Of a stretch of DNA of 64,000 nt, positions 10,441 through 18,793 are shown one piece after another. The notes under the pieces are model-generated. The model searched no databases. It worked only from the letters and a program-made list of their open reading frames with translations, and was not told the DNA's origin. This DNA comes from JACVRW01 sp963764665 (GTDB lineage: Bacteria > Actinomycetota > Thermoleophilia > Solirubrobacterales > Thermoleophilaceae). The position numbers and the translations under genes were made by a program. Position 1 is the stretch's first letter; each line of letters opens with the position of its first letter. The stretch is taken from assembly GCA_963764665.1 (NCBI GenBank), contig CAVXTL010000025.1:1-64000 (forward strand), given 5' to 3'.

Positions 10441-11964
10441 TTAGCGGAGGCACAGGTCGGTGAGGTCTACCCCGTACACCGGATGGAAGCGCGCGCAGTT
10501 GGCCGCGTCGATGCGCTCCGACAGGAACAGCGTCCTCAGCGAGTTCGCGTAGGGCACGATCACGGCGCTCTCCACCAGGTCCGCGTCGAGCCGCTCCGCC
10601 AGCCGCGCGCGCTCGTCGGGATCGTTCACGCTGGCCAGCTCGTCGGCGGTGAGCCGCACCTCGGAGTCCACCACGAGCGGCACCCGGGCGGCCAGCGGGG
10701 CCAAGAAGCGCGCCGGGTCGGGGACCGGCGCGCGAGCGGTGAGCAGCCGCACATCGGCTCCGCGGCGGGGCTCCCGCGTGGCGAGCAGCCCGATCTTCCT
10801 GAGCGTGGCCACGTAGAGCTGTGCCACGGGCGCCGCCGGGCGCGAGGCCCATACGGCCACCGGCCGGCCCACCTCGCCGGCCTCCTCCACGAGCTCGCGT
10901 GCCCGCACGAGGTCCGGGTGCTCGGCGGGGTCGCCCCACGGACACGAGTCGATCTCGCGATAGCCCGGCAGCAGCGGTGGCAGGACGTTGCAGGTGGTGC
11001 GCACGAGTCCCCCGAGCCGACGCGCCGCCTCGGGCTTGTCGAGTGCGCGCGCGAGCGCCTCGCGCAGCTTCTGCTTGCCGAACGCGGCTCCGCGGCTGCG
11101 CAGGGCGAGGTACATCGTGTCGAGGTCGGGATACTCGGAGTAGCGCTCGCGGAGCTCCGACCTGAGCTCGGGCAGACGATCTGCCGGCGGCGGGGAGACC
11201 ATCACGTCGAGGCTGTCGGCGGCCACCCTTTCGAGCTGCTCGGCCGGGGTGCCTCCCGACGTCACGACCACGCGGTCGAGCCGGCCGCCCGGAACGCTCG
11301 GCAGGCTGAAGTCGCGGTTGCGGATGAGCACGAAGCGCCGCCCCGGTCGCGCGGAGTCGATGCGGTACGGGCCGATGCCCGCGGGCGGGCGGGCGCGGGC
11401 CGCACGCATCGGGGTGTTGGCCGGCACCACCCCCGCCTGCACCGCGGCCAGGGCGTGCGGGAACGAGGGGTCGGGACGGCGCAGCACCAGCACGACCGTG
11501 CGCGTGTCGTCGTCGCTCGATGTCCGCGCCACGCCGGCGAACAGGCGCCTGCCCACCGGCCCGACCGCGCGCGCACGCAGGATCGAGTGCTCCACGTCGC
11601 TCGCCCGCACCGGCCGGCCGTTCGTGAAGTGCAGGCCGTTGCGCAGTCGGAGCGTGTAGGTCCGCCCGTCACCCGAGGCACGCGGAACGCGGTCGGCCAC
11701 ACCCGGCACCACCTCCGTGCCGTCGCGGCCCTCGGCGCGGCGGTAGGTGAGCGGGGGCGTGTAGACGGCCCAGAGCGGCTCGGCGCTGTCCGGCCCCACC
11801 AGCGCGGGGTCGAGCACCACCGGCGGCCGGCCGAGGGCCATCGACGCGCTTCCGCCCTCGAGTGCGCTGCCCTCGCTGTCGTCGCCTCCGGGGCACCCGC
11901 CCAGGGCAAGGGCGAGCAGGATCGGGCTCGCGATGCGAGCGGTACGCCGCAGCCCAGCCCTCAG
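10441..11964 (-). CDS. Family-5 substrate-binding lipoprotein, probable CTG start overlapping the sigma gene
   Basis: Orphan ABC receptor with SBP_bac_5 core (LRLRNGLHFTNGRPVRASDVEHSI). The first ATG in frame, at 11841, would leave no signal peptide. Extending upstream gives a textbook lipoprotein signal, RAGLRRTARIASPILLALAL followed by GGC. It begins at a CTG at 11964 that overlaps the sigma-factor stop as CTGA. GAGGAG lies 5 nt before that CTG. No ATG, GTG or TTG occurs in this frame between 11841 and the sigma gene. The mature lipoprotein Cys would be residue 24 of about 507. It shares the conserved mid-protein and C-terminal cysteines of the neighbouring receptor and follows anti-sigma and sigma genes in a coupled operon. 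Confidence 0.85.
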   Translation of the reverse strand: MRAGLRRTARIASPILLALALGGCPGGDDSEGSALEGGSASMALGRPPVVLDPALVGPDSAEPLWAVYTPPLTYRRAEGRDGTEVVPGVADRVPRASGDGRTYTLRLRNGLHFTNGRPVRASDVEHSILRARAVGPVGRRLFAGVARTSSDDDTRTVVLVLRRPDPSFPHALAAVQAGVVPANTPMRAARARPPAGIGPYRIDSARPGRRFVLIRNRDFSLPSVPGGRLDRVVVTSGGTPAEQLERVAADSLDVMVSPPPADRLPELRSELRERYSEYPDLDTMYLALRSRGAAFGKQKLREALARALDKPEAARRLGGLVRTTCNVLPPLLPGYREIDSCPWGDPAEHPDLVRARELVEEAGEVGRPVAVWASRPAAPVAQLYVATLRKIGLLATREPRRGADVRLLTARAPVPDPARFLAPLAARVPLVVDSEVRLTADELASVNDPDERARLAERLDADLVESAVIVPYANSLRTLFLSERIDAANCARFHPVYGVDLTDLCLR

Positions 11965-12725
11965 GTGAGCTCCTCGCGCATCTCGGAGAGCGACTTGCGG
12001 ATGAGGCGCGACACGTGCATCTGCGACAGGCCCACCGCCTGGGCGATCTGCGTCTGAGGGAGCCCCTCCTCGAACCTCATCCGGAGGATCTCCCGCTCCC
12101 GGTCGGGCAGTTGATCGAGCGCGGGCTCGAGTGCCACGCGATCCTCGGAGCGCTCGTAGCCCTCGTCCTCCGCGCCGATGGTCTCGAGCGGGTCAAGCTC
12201 CTCCTCGCCGCTGGGGCCGGTGGAGAGCGAGACGGTCGAGTAGGCCGAGCCCACTTCCATCGCCTCGAGCACCTCCTCCGGGGTGGTCTTGAGCTCCTCG
12301 GCGATCTCGGCGATGCTGGGCGAGCGCGCGAGCCTGCCGGTAAGCCGCTCGATCGCGCCGGACATGGAGGCGTTGAGCTCCTGGAGCGCCCGCGGCACAC
12401 GGATGGCCCAGCCCTTGTCGCGGAAATGGCGCTTGATCTCGCCGACCACGTTCGGAGTGGCGTAGGTGGCGAGCGATACGTCGCGTGACAGCTCGAAGCG
12501 GTCGATCGCCTTGATCAGCCCGATGGCGCCCACCTGCTCGATGTCCTCCAGCGACTCCCCGCGCCCGGAGTAGCGGCGCGCCAGCGAGCGCACCAGCGGC
12601 AGGTGGCGCTGGATCAGCTCCTCGCGGGCCGACGTGTCGCCCTCGTCGTGGTAGCGGCGCAGCAGCTCGCGATCCTCACGGCGCGCCTGCGCGGGCGAGG
12701 AGGACCGATGTGGGGCGGCGCTCAC
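11961..12725 (-). CDS. RNA polymerase sigma factor, sigma-B/F/G (group 3) family
   Basis: Alternative sigma factor of 254 residues starting at GTG 12725. Region 2 reads RHLPLVRSLARRYSGRGESL and LATYATPNVVGEIKRHFRDKGW. Region 3 follows (IERLTGRLARSPSIAEIAEEL). Region 4 ends LPQTQIAQAVGLSQMHVSRL. This is the architecture of stress/sporulation-type sigma factors governed by partner-switching anti-sigma kinases. Its start overlaps the anti-sigma stop as GTGA, and its stop overlaps the next gene's start. Sigma and anti-sigma being coupled supports a functional pair. Confidence 0.93.
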   Translation of the reverse strand: MSAAPHRSSSPAQARREDRELLRRYHDEGDTSAREELIQRHLPLVRSLARRYSGRGESLEDIEQVGAIGLIKAIDRFELSRDVSLATYATPNVVGEIKRHFRDKGWAIRVPRALQELNASMSGAIERLTGRLARSPSIAEIAEELKTTPEEVLEAMEVGSAYSTVSLSTGPSGEEELDPLETIGAEDEGYERSEDRVALEPALDQLPDREREILRMRFEEGLPQTQIAQAVGLSQMHVSRLIRKSLSEMREELT

Positions 12726-13117
12726 GTGTACGCCTTTCGCTTCTCGAGGCGCACCATCACGCCGTCGCCGTCCACGTCCTCCACGCCGAACGAGTCCACG
12801 ACCGTCTTGAGGATGCGCTCCAGGGTCAGCTGGCCCGGTCGCGAATCGCCATCGCGCAGCGCGACGGTGATGGCCCGCTCGTCCAACGGCCCCACGCGCG
12901 TCCTGATCGCCTCCTGGCCGACCTCGAAGCTCAGATGGACGGTGTCGCGCGCCCCGGCCTCGGCCAACAGCCGCTCCACCGCCAGCTGGAGGTCGTCGAT
13001 CTCCTCGAACGCGAAGTCCACCCGCTCGGCGATCCCGCCGATGATCAGCCTGATCACCGGCTGGAAGTCGGGCGAAAGCGGCGCGTCTAGATCGATCAGC
13101 TCCTTGCCTGGAGTCAC
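12722..13117 (-). CDS. RsbW/SpoIIAB-like anti-sigma factor (HATPase fold)
   Basis: Small HATPase-fold protein of 131 residues that probably binds the sigma factor encoded next. The N-box-like helix reads FEEIDDLQLAVERLL near residues 37-51. The G-boxes and ATP lid are poorly conserved (VEDVDGDGVMVRL at the end), so kinase activity is doubtful although the fold is recognisable. The start is GTG 13117, overlapping the mnmA stop as GTGA. No anti-anti-sigma (STAS) gene is adjacent. Confidence 0.8.
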   Translation of the reverse strand: MTPGKELIDLDAPLSPDFQPVIRLIIGGIAERVDFAFEEIDDLQLAVERLLAEAGARDTVHLSFEVGQEAIRTRVGPLDERAITVALRDGDSRPGQLTLERILKTVVDSFGVEDVDGDGVMVRLEKRKAYT

Positions 13118-14547
13118 AGTGCTTCCACGATCGTCCCATAGCCCGTGACCCGGTCGCCCGACAGCAGGCAGGCCAGCTGCCCGGGCGCCACCGCCTGGGC
13201 GGGACGCGCCAGCTCGAGCTCGACCGTCCCGTCCGCCGCCTCGGCCACCCGGCAGGGGATCTCCGCGGAGCCGTAGCGGAGGCGGGCTGCCTCCACCCCG
13301 GCCGTGCCGCGGTGCAGCTGCTGGCGCTCGAGCCTCACCCGCGTGACCGCGAGCGCCTCCCGCGGACCGACCGTCACCGTGGCGGTGCGGGCATCCTTGG
13401 AGAGCACGTACAGCGGCTCCGCGCCGGCCACGCCGATGCCGCGGCGCTGGCCGACCGTGAACCCGTGCTGGCCGTCGTGCCTGCCGAGCTCGCGCCCCTC
13501 GGCGTCCACGATCGGACCGGGCCGGCGCAGCCCGGCCGGGCCGTGGCGACGGAGAAATCCCCTGCTGCCCAGGCCGGCCGCGAAGCACAGGTCCTGGCTC
13601 TCGCGCCGGTCGGCCACCGAGAGGCCGGCGGCGCGTGCGAGCGCGCGCACAGCATCCTTCGTCAGTCCGCCGAGCGGGAACGAGAGCCGCTCGAGCTGGG
13701 CGGGCTCGAGCTTTGCCAGCATGTAGCTCTGGTCCTTGCGCGGATCGGCTCCGGCGCGCAGGAGCGAGCCATGCTCGTCGCGCGCGATGCGCGCATAGTG
13801 GCCCGTGGCGAGCCGCGCGGCGCCGAGCGCGTCCGCCAGGTCGAGCATCGCGTCGAAGCGCACCTCGCCGTTGCAGCGCACGCAGGGGTTGGGAGTGCGG
13901 CCGGCGGCGTAGCCGTCGACGAACTCGTCGACCACCGTCGAGCGGAACCGCTCCCGAAGGTCGAGCGTCACGTGGGGGATGCCCATGCCGTGCGCAAGCT
14001 CGCGTGCGCCCAGGACCGCCCGCGGCGAGCAGCAGCTGCGCTCCGCGTCGGTGGCGGGATCGGACCACAGCTCGAGCGTGACCGCCACCACGTCGTCACC
14101 GGCATCGATGGCCAGCTGCGCCGCGGCCGCGCTGTCCACGCCGCCGCTCATCGCCACCAGCGTCCGGCGCGGACTCGCGCCGAGGCGGGGAGCGCCCTCC
14201 CGTGCGGCGGCGCCCAGCGCGCGGTGGAGCGCGTCCACCGCCAGCTCGGCGGCGTGCCTGCTCGCCGGCAGGAGCCCACCGAGCTCCGCCTCCACGTCGG
14301 CGGCAGTGAGCCGCGCGGCCACAAGGAATGGCGTTCCCTCCACGAGCTCGACCACAGCGCTCCCGGCGGCCCGGGCGGGGGCGCAGCCGCTTGCGTCGAA
14401 GCCGACCTCCACCACCCGCTCGCCCTCCACGCGGACCGCGATGCGCAGCAGGTCCCCACAGGCCGCGCCACCGGCCGCGCCTGCATGCCCCCAGTCCGCG
14501 AGCGCCCCGCTGCCGCGCGGCGCGCTGAGATGGTCCTGGAGGCTCAC
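13114..14547 (-). CDS. mnmA: IscU/NifU-like domain fused to tRNA 2-thiouridylase MnmA
   Basis: MnmA installs sulfur on U34 of Lys, Glu and Gln tRNAs. Residues 1-115 resemble an Fe-S scaffold: CGD at Cys30, SGCA at Cys55, and a helix at about 95-110 where the scaffold's third cysteine is replaced (RHAA instead of RHC). From residue 128 the MnmA part follows. The P-loop SGGVDS is at 134-139 and the catalytic CxxC-type pair NPCVRC at 222/225. The second catalytic cysteine is in ESQDLCFAAG at 321. A CC pair lies at 172-173. Total length is 477, against about 360 for MnmA alone. The fusion hints at direct cluster or sulfur handover. The gene heads a coupled operon with anti-sigma and sigma genes. 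Confidence 0.92.
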   Translation of the reverse strand: MSLQDHLSAPRGSGALADWGHAGAAGGAACGDLLRIAVRVEGERVVEVGFDASGCAPARAAGSAVVELVEGTPFLVAARLTAADVEAELGGLLPASRHAAELAVDALHRALGAAAREGAPRLGASPRRTLVAMSGGVDSAAAAQLAIDAGDDVVAVTLELWSDPATDAERSCCSPRAVLGARELAHGMGIPHVTLDLRERFRSTVVDEFVDGYAAGRTPNPCVRCNGEVRFDAMLDLADALGAARLATGHYARIARDEHGSLLRAGADPRKDQSYMLAKLEPAQLERLSFPLGGLTKDAVRALARAAGLSVADRRESQDLCFAAGLGSRGFLRRHGPAGLRRPGPIVDAEGRELGRHDGQHGFTVGQRRGIGVAGAEPLYVLSKDARTATVTVGPREALAVTRVRLERQQLHRGTAGVEAARLRYGSAEIPCRVAEAADGTVELELARPAQAVAPGQLACLLSGDRVTGYGTIVEAL

Positions 14548-14767
14548 CAGGCAAGCCTGACAGATGCGGAATGGTGGCCCGTTGCGGCGAAAAAGTGGCC
14601 CCAGCCTGCCGCTGCCTCATCCGAGAGTTGGGCCTGCTGTCCTAGCAAACGCGGGTGTCCTCCGCGGCGGGCCACGGCCCTACCGCGAGTCGAACTCCCA
14701 TCTCGGTGGTGTTCGGCTCAACATATACGGCAGGCTGGCGAACAGGCTCGAGCCGAGATCAACGCTA
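14548..14767 (-). other. Intergenic spacer upstream of mnmA
   Basis: 220 bp between the aspS stop and the mnmA start, both on the minus strand. It should hold the promoter of the mnmA-rsbW-sigma operon. I see the palindrome GGCTCGAGCC (around 14747-14756) and an AT-richer patch near 14725, but no terminator hairpin, tRNA or reading frame I trust. Confidence 0.4.
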
Positions 14768-16522
14768 TCAGCGACCGGGGGCGTCCAGGCGCAGGCCGAG
14801 CTCCCGCAGCTGGCGCTCGTCCACCGGCGCGGGTGCGCCCGTGAGCGGATCCACGCCGCTGGCGGCCTTCGGAAACGCGATCACGTCGCGGATCGACTCC
14901 CGGCCGGCGAGGATCGCAGCAATCCGGTCGATCCCGAACGCGATGCCGCCGTGGGGTGGCGCGCCGAAGCGCAGCGCCTCCAGGAGGAAGCCGAACCGCG
15001 CGGCCGCCTCGTCGGGCCCGATGCCGAGCGCGCTGAAGACCTTCTGCTGCACGTCGGGACGGTTGATCCGGATCGAGCCGCCCCCGATCTCCATGCCGTC
15101 GAGCACCACGTCGTAGGCACGGCTGCCCCAGGTGCCCGGATCGGCGTCGAGGTCGCCGCTGGGAGAGGTGAACGGGTGGTGCATCGCATCCCAGCGCTGC
15201 TCCCCCTCGTTCCAGTCGAACATCGGGAAGTCGGTGACCCAGAAGAGGTCGTGGCCGGACGGCTCGGTGTCCGCCACCTCCACACGCAGGGCGCCGAGCA
15301 CGCGCGCGGCCACCGCCGCGCTGTCCGCGACGATCAGGATGGCCTCGCCCTCGCGGGCGTCCAGCGCCGCGGTCACCTGGCGGATCTCCTCCTCCGACAG
15401 GAACTTGGCGATCGGGGAGCGCCAGCCGTCCGGCTCGACCACGGCCCAGGCAAGGCCCTTGGCCCCGAGCGACTGCGCGCGCTCGGTGAGGGCGTCGAAG
15501 CGACTACGCGGCCACTCGCCCCCGGCCTTGATCGCGCGCACCACTCCGCCCGCCTCGACCGCGCCCGAGAAGACCTTGAAGCCCGATCCGCCGAGCACGC
15601 CGGTGAGGTCCTCGATCTCCACGCCCAGCCGGCGGTCGGGGCGATCCGAGCCGTAGCGAAGCAACAACTCGTCGTATGGCACGCGCTCGATCGGCAGCTG
15701 CACCTCGATGCCGCCGAGGGCGAGCACCTCCTCGAGCAGGCCGTCGATCAGCTGATGCACGTCCTCCTCCTCGACGAACCCCATCTCGAGGTCGAGCTGC
15801 GTGAACTCGGGCTGGCGGTCGGCGCGGAAGTCCTCGTCGCGGAAGCAGCGGGCGATCTGGTAGTAGCGCTCGGTGCCGCCCATCACCAGCAGCTGCTTGA
15901 AGAGCTGGGGCGACTGCGGCAGTGCGTACCAGTGGCCGGGGCTGAGGCGGCTCGGCACCAGGAAGTCGCGTGCGCCCTCGGGGGTCGAGCGCGTGAGTAT
16001 CGGCGTCTCGACATCCAGGAACCCACGCTGGTTCAGGTGCTCGCGGATCGTGCGCACCACCTCGTGGCGGAGCGCCAGGTTGCGGCGCATCGCCTCCTTG
16101 CGCAGGTCGAGGTAGCGGTAGCGGAGGCGCAGCTCCTCGCCCACGGGCTCGTCCTCGTCGATCTGGAAGGGCGGCGTCTCGGCGTCGGCCAGGAGATCCA
16201 CCGCGCCCACCGCGAGCTCGACCTCGCCGGTGGGCAGCGCCGGGTTGACGGCGCCCTCCTCGCGGGCCACCAGCTCGCCCTCGGCGGAGATCACGTCCTC
16301 GGAGCGCAGCCCCTCCGCGGCGGCGTGCGCCCCGGGCGCCTCCTCCGGGCGGAAAACGAGCTGGAGCAGCCCGCTGCTGTCGCGCAGGTCGATGAATATG
16401 AGCCCGCCGTGGTCGCGGCGGCGGTGCACCCAGCCGGCCACCCGCACGCGCTGGCCAACGCTCGCGGTACGGAGCTCCCCGGCCCAGGCCGTGCGGTAGA
16501 TATTGGGGCGCAGCTCGCTCAC
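14768..16522 (-). CDS. aspS: Aspartyl-tRNA synthetase (bacterial type)
   Basis: Class II synthetase of 584 residues with the bacterial layout. The N-terminal OB-fold anticodon domain contains VAGWVHRRRDHGGLIFIDLRD. The catalytic core has motif 2 around YYQIARCFRDEDFRADRQPEFTQ. A GAD insertion domain lies in the middle, and motif 3 is near FGIDRIAAIL. It starts at GTG 16522, overlapping the hisS stop as GTGA, so it is co-translated with hisS. Whether it is discriminating or non-discriminating for Asn cannot be told here. Confidence 0.97.
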   Translation of the reverse strand: MSELRPNIYRTAWAGELRTASVGQRVRVAGWVHRRRDHGGLIFIDLRDSSGLLQLVFRPEEAPGAHAAAEGLRSEDVISAEGELVAREEGAVNPALPTGEVELAVGAVDLLADAETPPFQIDEDEPVGEELRLRYRYLDLRKEAMRRNLALRHEVVRTIREHLNQRGFLDVETPILTRSTPEGARDFLVPSRLSPGHWYALPQSPQLFKQLLVMGGTERYYQIARCFRDEDFRADRQPEFTQLDLEMGFVEEEDVHQLIDGLLEEVLALGGIEVQLPIERVPYDELLLRYGSDRPDRRLGVEIEDLTGVLGGSGFKVFSGAVEAGGVVRAIKAGGEWPRSRFDALTERAQSLGAKGLAWAVVEPDGWRSPIAKFLSEEEIRQVTAALDAREGEAILIVADSAAVAARVLGALRVEVADTEPSGHDLFWVTDFPMFDWNEGEQRWDAMHHPFTSPSGDLDADPGTWGSRAYDVVLDGMEIGGGSIRINRPDVQQKVFSALGIGPDEAAARFGFLLEALRFGAPPHGGIAFGIDRIAAILAGRESIRDVIAFPKAASGVDPLTGAPAPVDERQLRELGLRLDAPGR

Positions 16523-17763
16523 GACTCGAGTGTGCTCTCCACCAGCGCCAGCGCCTCCTCTGGCCCGGCGGCCTGCGTCTGCTCGCCGGTGCCCATGTCC
16601 TTGACCTCGATCTGGCCGCCCACGATCACCGTGGCCCGGGCGCCGATCCGGTCGGCCTGCTTGAGCTGTCCCTTGAGCGAGCGCCCGGCCTGCTCGAGCT
16701 GCACCCGCACGCCGCGCTCACGCAGCTGCCTCGCGAGGGCGAAGGCGGACCGCGCCGCGCCAGGCTCGGACACCGCCACGAACACCCCGCCGGCGCCGGG
16801 CTCGGCCTCCGCCTCGGTGGCCAGCAGAATCCGCTCGACCCCCGCAGCGAAGCCCACGCCCGGTGTGTCCGGCCCGCCGAGCCGCTCCACGAGGCGGTCG
16901 TAGCGGCCGCCACCGCCGAGGGCGTTCTGCGCCCCGAGCGCCCCGGACTCGACCTCGAAGACCGTGCGCGTGTAGTAGTCGAGCCCACGTACGAGCGTGG
17001 TGTCCACCTCGTACGACAGCCCGGAGTCGTCCAGCAGCGCGCGCACGCCGGCGAAGTGCTCGGCGTCGTCCGCCCCCAGCCGGTCGAGCAGCCGCGGGGC
17101 GCCCTCCATGACCGCGCGGGTACCCGCGTGGTCCGCGTCGAACGCGCGCAGCGGGTTGCTGTCGAGTCGCCCGCGCACGTCCTCCGAGAGCTCGGACTCG
17201 TGCTCGCGCAGGTAGGCGCCCAGCTCCAGCAGGTACGCCTCGCGGGTCTCCGGCGTGCCGAGGCTCGAGAGGCGCACCCGGAGGTCACGCGCGCCCACGG
17301 CCTCGAGGAGCTCCACGAGCAGGAGCACGATCTCGGCGTCGAGGGAGGGGTCGTCGGAGCCGAGCGCCTCCGCGCCGATCTGGGTGAACTGGCGATAGCG
17401 CCCGGCCTGCGGCGCCTCGTGGCGGAAGAACGGGCCCCAGTAACGCAGCTTGACCGGCTGCGGCAGCTTGTGCATGCCGTGCTCCACGTACGCGCGGCAG
17501 ACCCCGGCGGTCCCCTCAGGACGCAGCGTGAGCGACCGGCCCGCCTTGTCCTCGAAGCTGAACATCTCCTTGCGCACGATGTCGGTGGCCTCCCCCACCC
17601 CGCGCGCGAACACCTCGGTGTCCTCGAACACCGGGCTCTCGAACGGCTCGTAGCCCGCGCGGCCGAGCAGCTCGTCGGTGGCGCGCGCCAGCGCGGCGCG
17701 GCGCCTGCCGTCCGCGGGCAGGACGTCGAACGTCCCCCGCGGGGCCTGGAGCTTCGCGGCCAT
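16519..17763 (-). CDS. hisS: Histidyl-tRNA synthetase
   Basis: Class II synthetase, 414 residues. It opens with QAPRGTFDVLP, and motif 2 lies in YWGPFFRHEAPQAGRYRQF. The histidine-specific motif LVRGLDYYTRTVFE is near residue 260 and ALGGGGRYDRL near 287. The C-terminal anticodon-binding domain runs from about 325. It starts one base after the stop of the metallo-beta-lactamase gene and overlaps aspS by 4 bp. Confidence 0.97.
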   Translation of the reverse strand: MAAKLQAPRGTFDVLPADGRRRAALARATDELLGRAGYEPFESPVFEDTEVFARGVGEATDIVRKEMFSFEDKAGRSLTLRPEGTAGVCRAYVEHGMHKLPQPVKLRYWGPFFRHEAPQAGRYRQFTQIGAEALGSDDPSLDAEIVLLLVELLEAVGARDLRVRLSSLGTPETREAYLLELGAYLREHESELSEDVRGRLDSNPLRAFDADHAGTRAVMEGAPRLLDRLGADDAEHFAGVRALLDDSGLSYEVDTTLVRGLDYYTRTVFEVESGALGAQNALGGGGRYDRLVERLGGPDTPGVGFAAGVERILLATEAEAEPGAGGVFVAVSEPGAARSAFALARQLRERGVRVQLEQAGRSLKGQLKQADRIGARATVIVGGQIEVKDMGTGEQTQAAGPEEALALVESTLES

Positions 17764-18402
17764 CTACCTTGCGAGCTCGGCCAGGAACGGGTTGGACGTG
17801 CGCTCGGCGCCCAGGGAGGTGGTGCCCATGTGCCCCGGGTAGACCGCGGTCTCGGCCGGAAGCGAGTCCACCAGGAGCCGGATCGACTCGAGGAGGGTTC
17901 CCCAGTCGCCGCCGGGCAGGTCGGTGCGGCCCACCGACCCCTGGAAGAGCACGTCGCCGGAGAACACCGCGGCCTCGTCCGGGATCGAGAAGGTCACGTG
18001 CCCGGGGCTGTGCCCCGGGGTGAAGAGCACGTCGATCTCGAAGCCGGCGAGCTCGAGGCGCTCGCCCCCCTCCATCACATGCTCCGCCTCGTAGGACTCG
18101 AACGGGCCGAAGTCCGGCCAGGGCACGTAGCTGTTGATGTCGGCCAGCACGAAGCTCTCGAGCTTCGGCACCCAAACCTCCGCTCCGGTGGCCTTGGCCA
18201 CCGGAGCCACCGCCCCGACATGGTCGAAGTGGGTGTGCGTGAGCAGGATCCCCTCGAGCTTCACGCCCAGGCCGTCGATCGCCGCGAGCAGCTTGTCGGC
18301 CTCGTCCCCCGGGTCCACGATGAGCGCACGATCCGACCCGTCGCGCCGGAAGATGTACGAGTTCTCGGTCACGGGCCCGACGGTGAACATGCGCACGTCC
18401 AT
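17764..18402 (-). CDS. Metallo-beta-lactamase fold hydrolase (glyoxalase II-like)
   Basis: Zn-dependent hydrolase of 212 residues. The metal motif THTHFDH is near residue 55, a GHSPGHVTF histidine near 135, FSGDVLFQGSVGRTD near 152, and a late PGHMG histidine near 190. These match the YcbL/glyoxalase-II-like subgroup, acting on a thioester such as S-lactoylglutathione or a mycothiol analogue. The start is ATG 18402. It is immediately upstream of hisS with no spacer, as often seen in actinobacteria. Confidence 0.9.
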   Translation of the reverse strand: MDVRMFTVGPVTENSYIFRRDGSDRALIVDPGDEADKLLAAIDGLGVKLEGILLTHTHFDHVGAVAPVAKATGAEVWVPKLESFVLADINSYVPWPDFGPFESYEAEHVMEGGERLELAGFEIDVLFTPGHSPGHVTFSIPDEAAVFSGDVLFQGSVGRTDLPGGDWGTLLESIRLLVDSLPAETAVYPGHMGTTSLGAERTSNPFLAELAR

Positions 18403-18412
18403 CGGGACGAGC

Positions 18413-18766
18413 CTACTTTCTCGGCGCAGCCTGCCGCCGCTGGCGGAAGCGGTAGATCGCCGAATCGGTGGCGTATCCGAGCGGGATGTAGACCAGCAGC
18501 ATGAAGGCCGCCAACAGCGCGCCCTGGGCCACGCTACGCCCGAACGCGACCACGACCAGAACGCCGAACACGGCGGCGGCGATGGCGGCCCGGTTGAGGG
18601 CCCCACGCCAGGTCGGCGGCTGCGACATCCGCTCCATGCGCCGCTGGCGCGCGATCTGCTTGCCGTCCTGGCGCGTCTGCGGCCGCCCTGTGCGGCCGGC
18701 GCGCTCGATCGTGCCGGCCGGCGTGCCGCGATGCTTGCGGGTGCGCTTTCGCTTCGTCTGGGCCAT
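18413..18766 (-). CDS. Small basic membrane protein of unknown function
   Basis: 117 residues. The first 55 are strongly basic (KRKRTRKHRG and similar, with many Arg and Lys). Two hydrophobic helices follow, at about 59-78 and 81-98, and then a basic tail. It may contact nucleic acid or ribosomes from the membrane, but no family is recognised. It lies 10 bp upstream of the metallo-beta-lactamase gene in the operon leading to hisS-aspS. Confidence 0.72.
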   Translation of the reverse strand: MAQTKRKRTRKHRGTPAGTIERAGRTGRPQTRQDGKQIARQRRMERMSQPPTWRGALNRAAIAAAVFGVLVVVAFGRSVAQGALLAAFMLLVYIPLGYATDSAIYRFRQRRQAAPRK

Positions 18767-18793
18767 GGCGGCGACGTTACAGGACTGCGGCGC

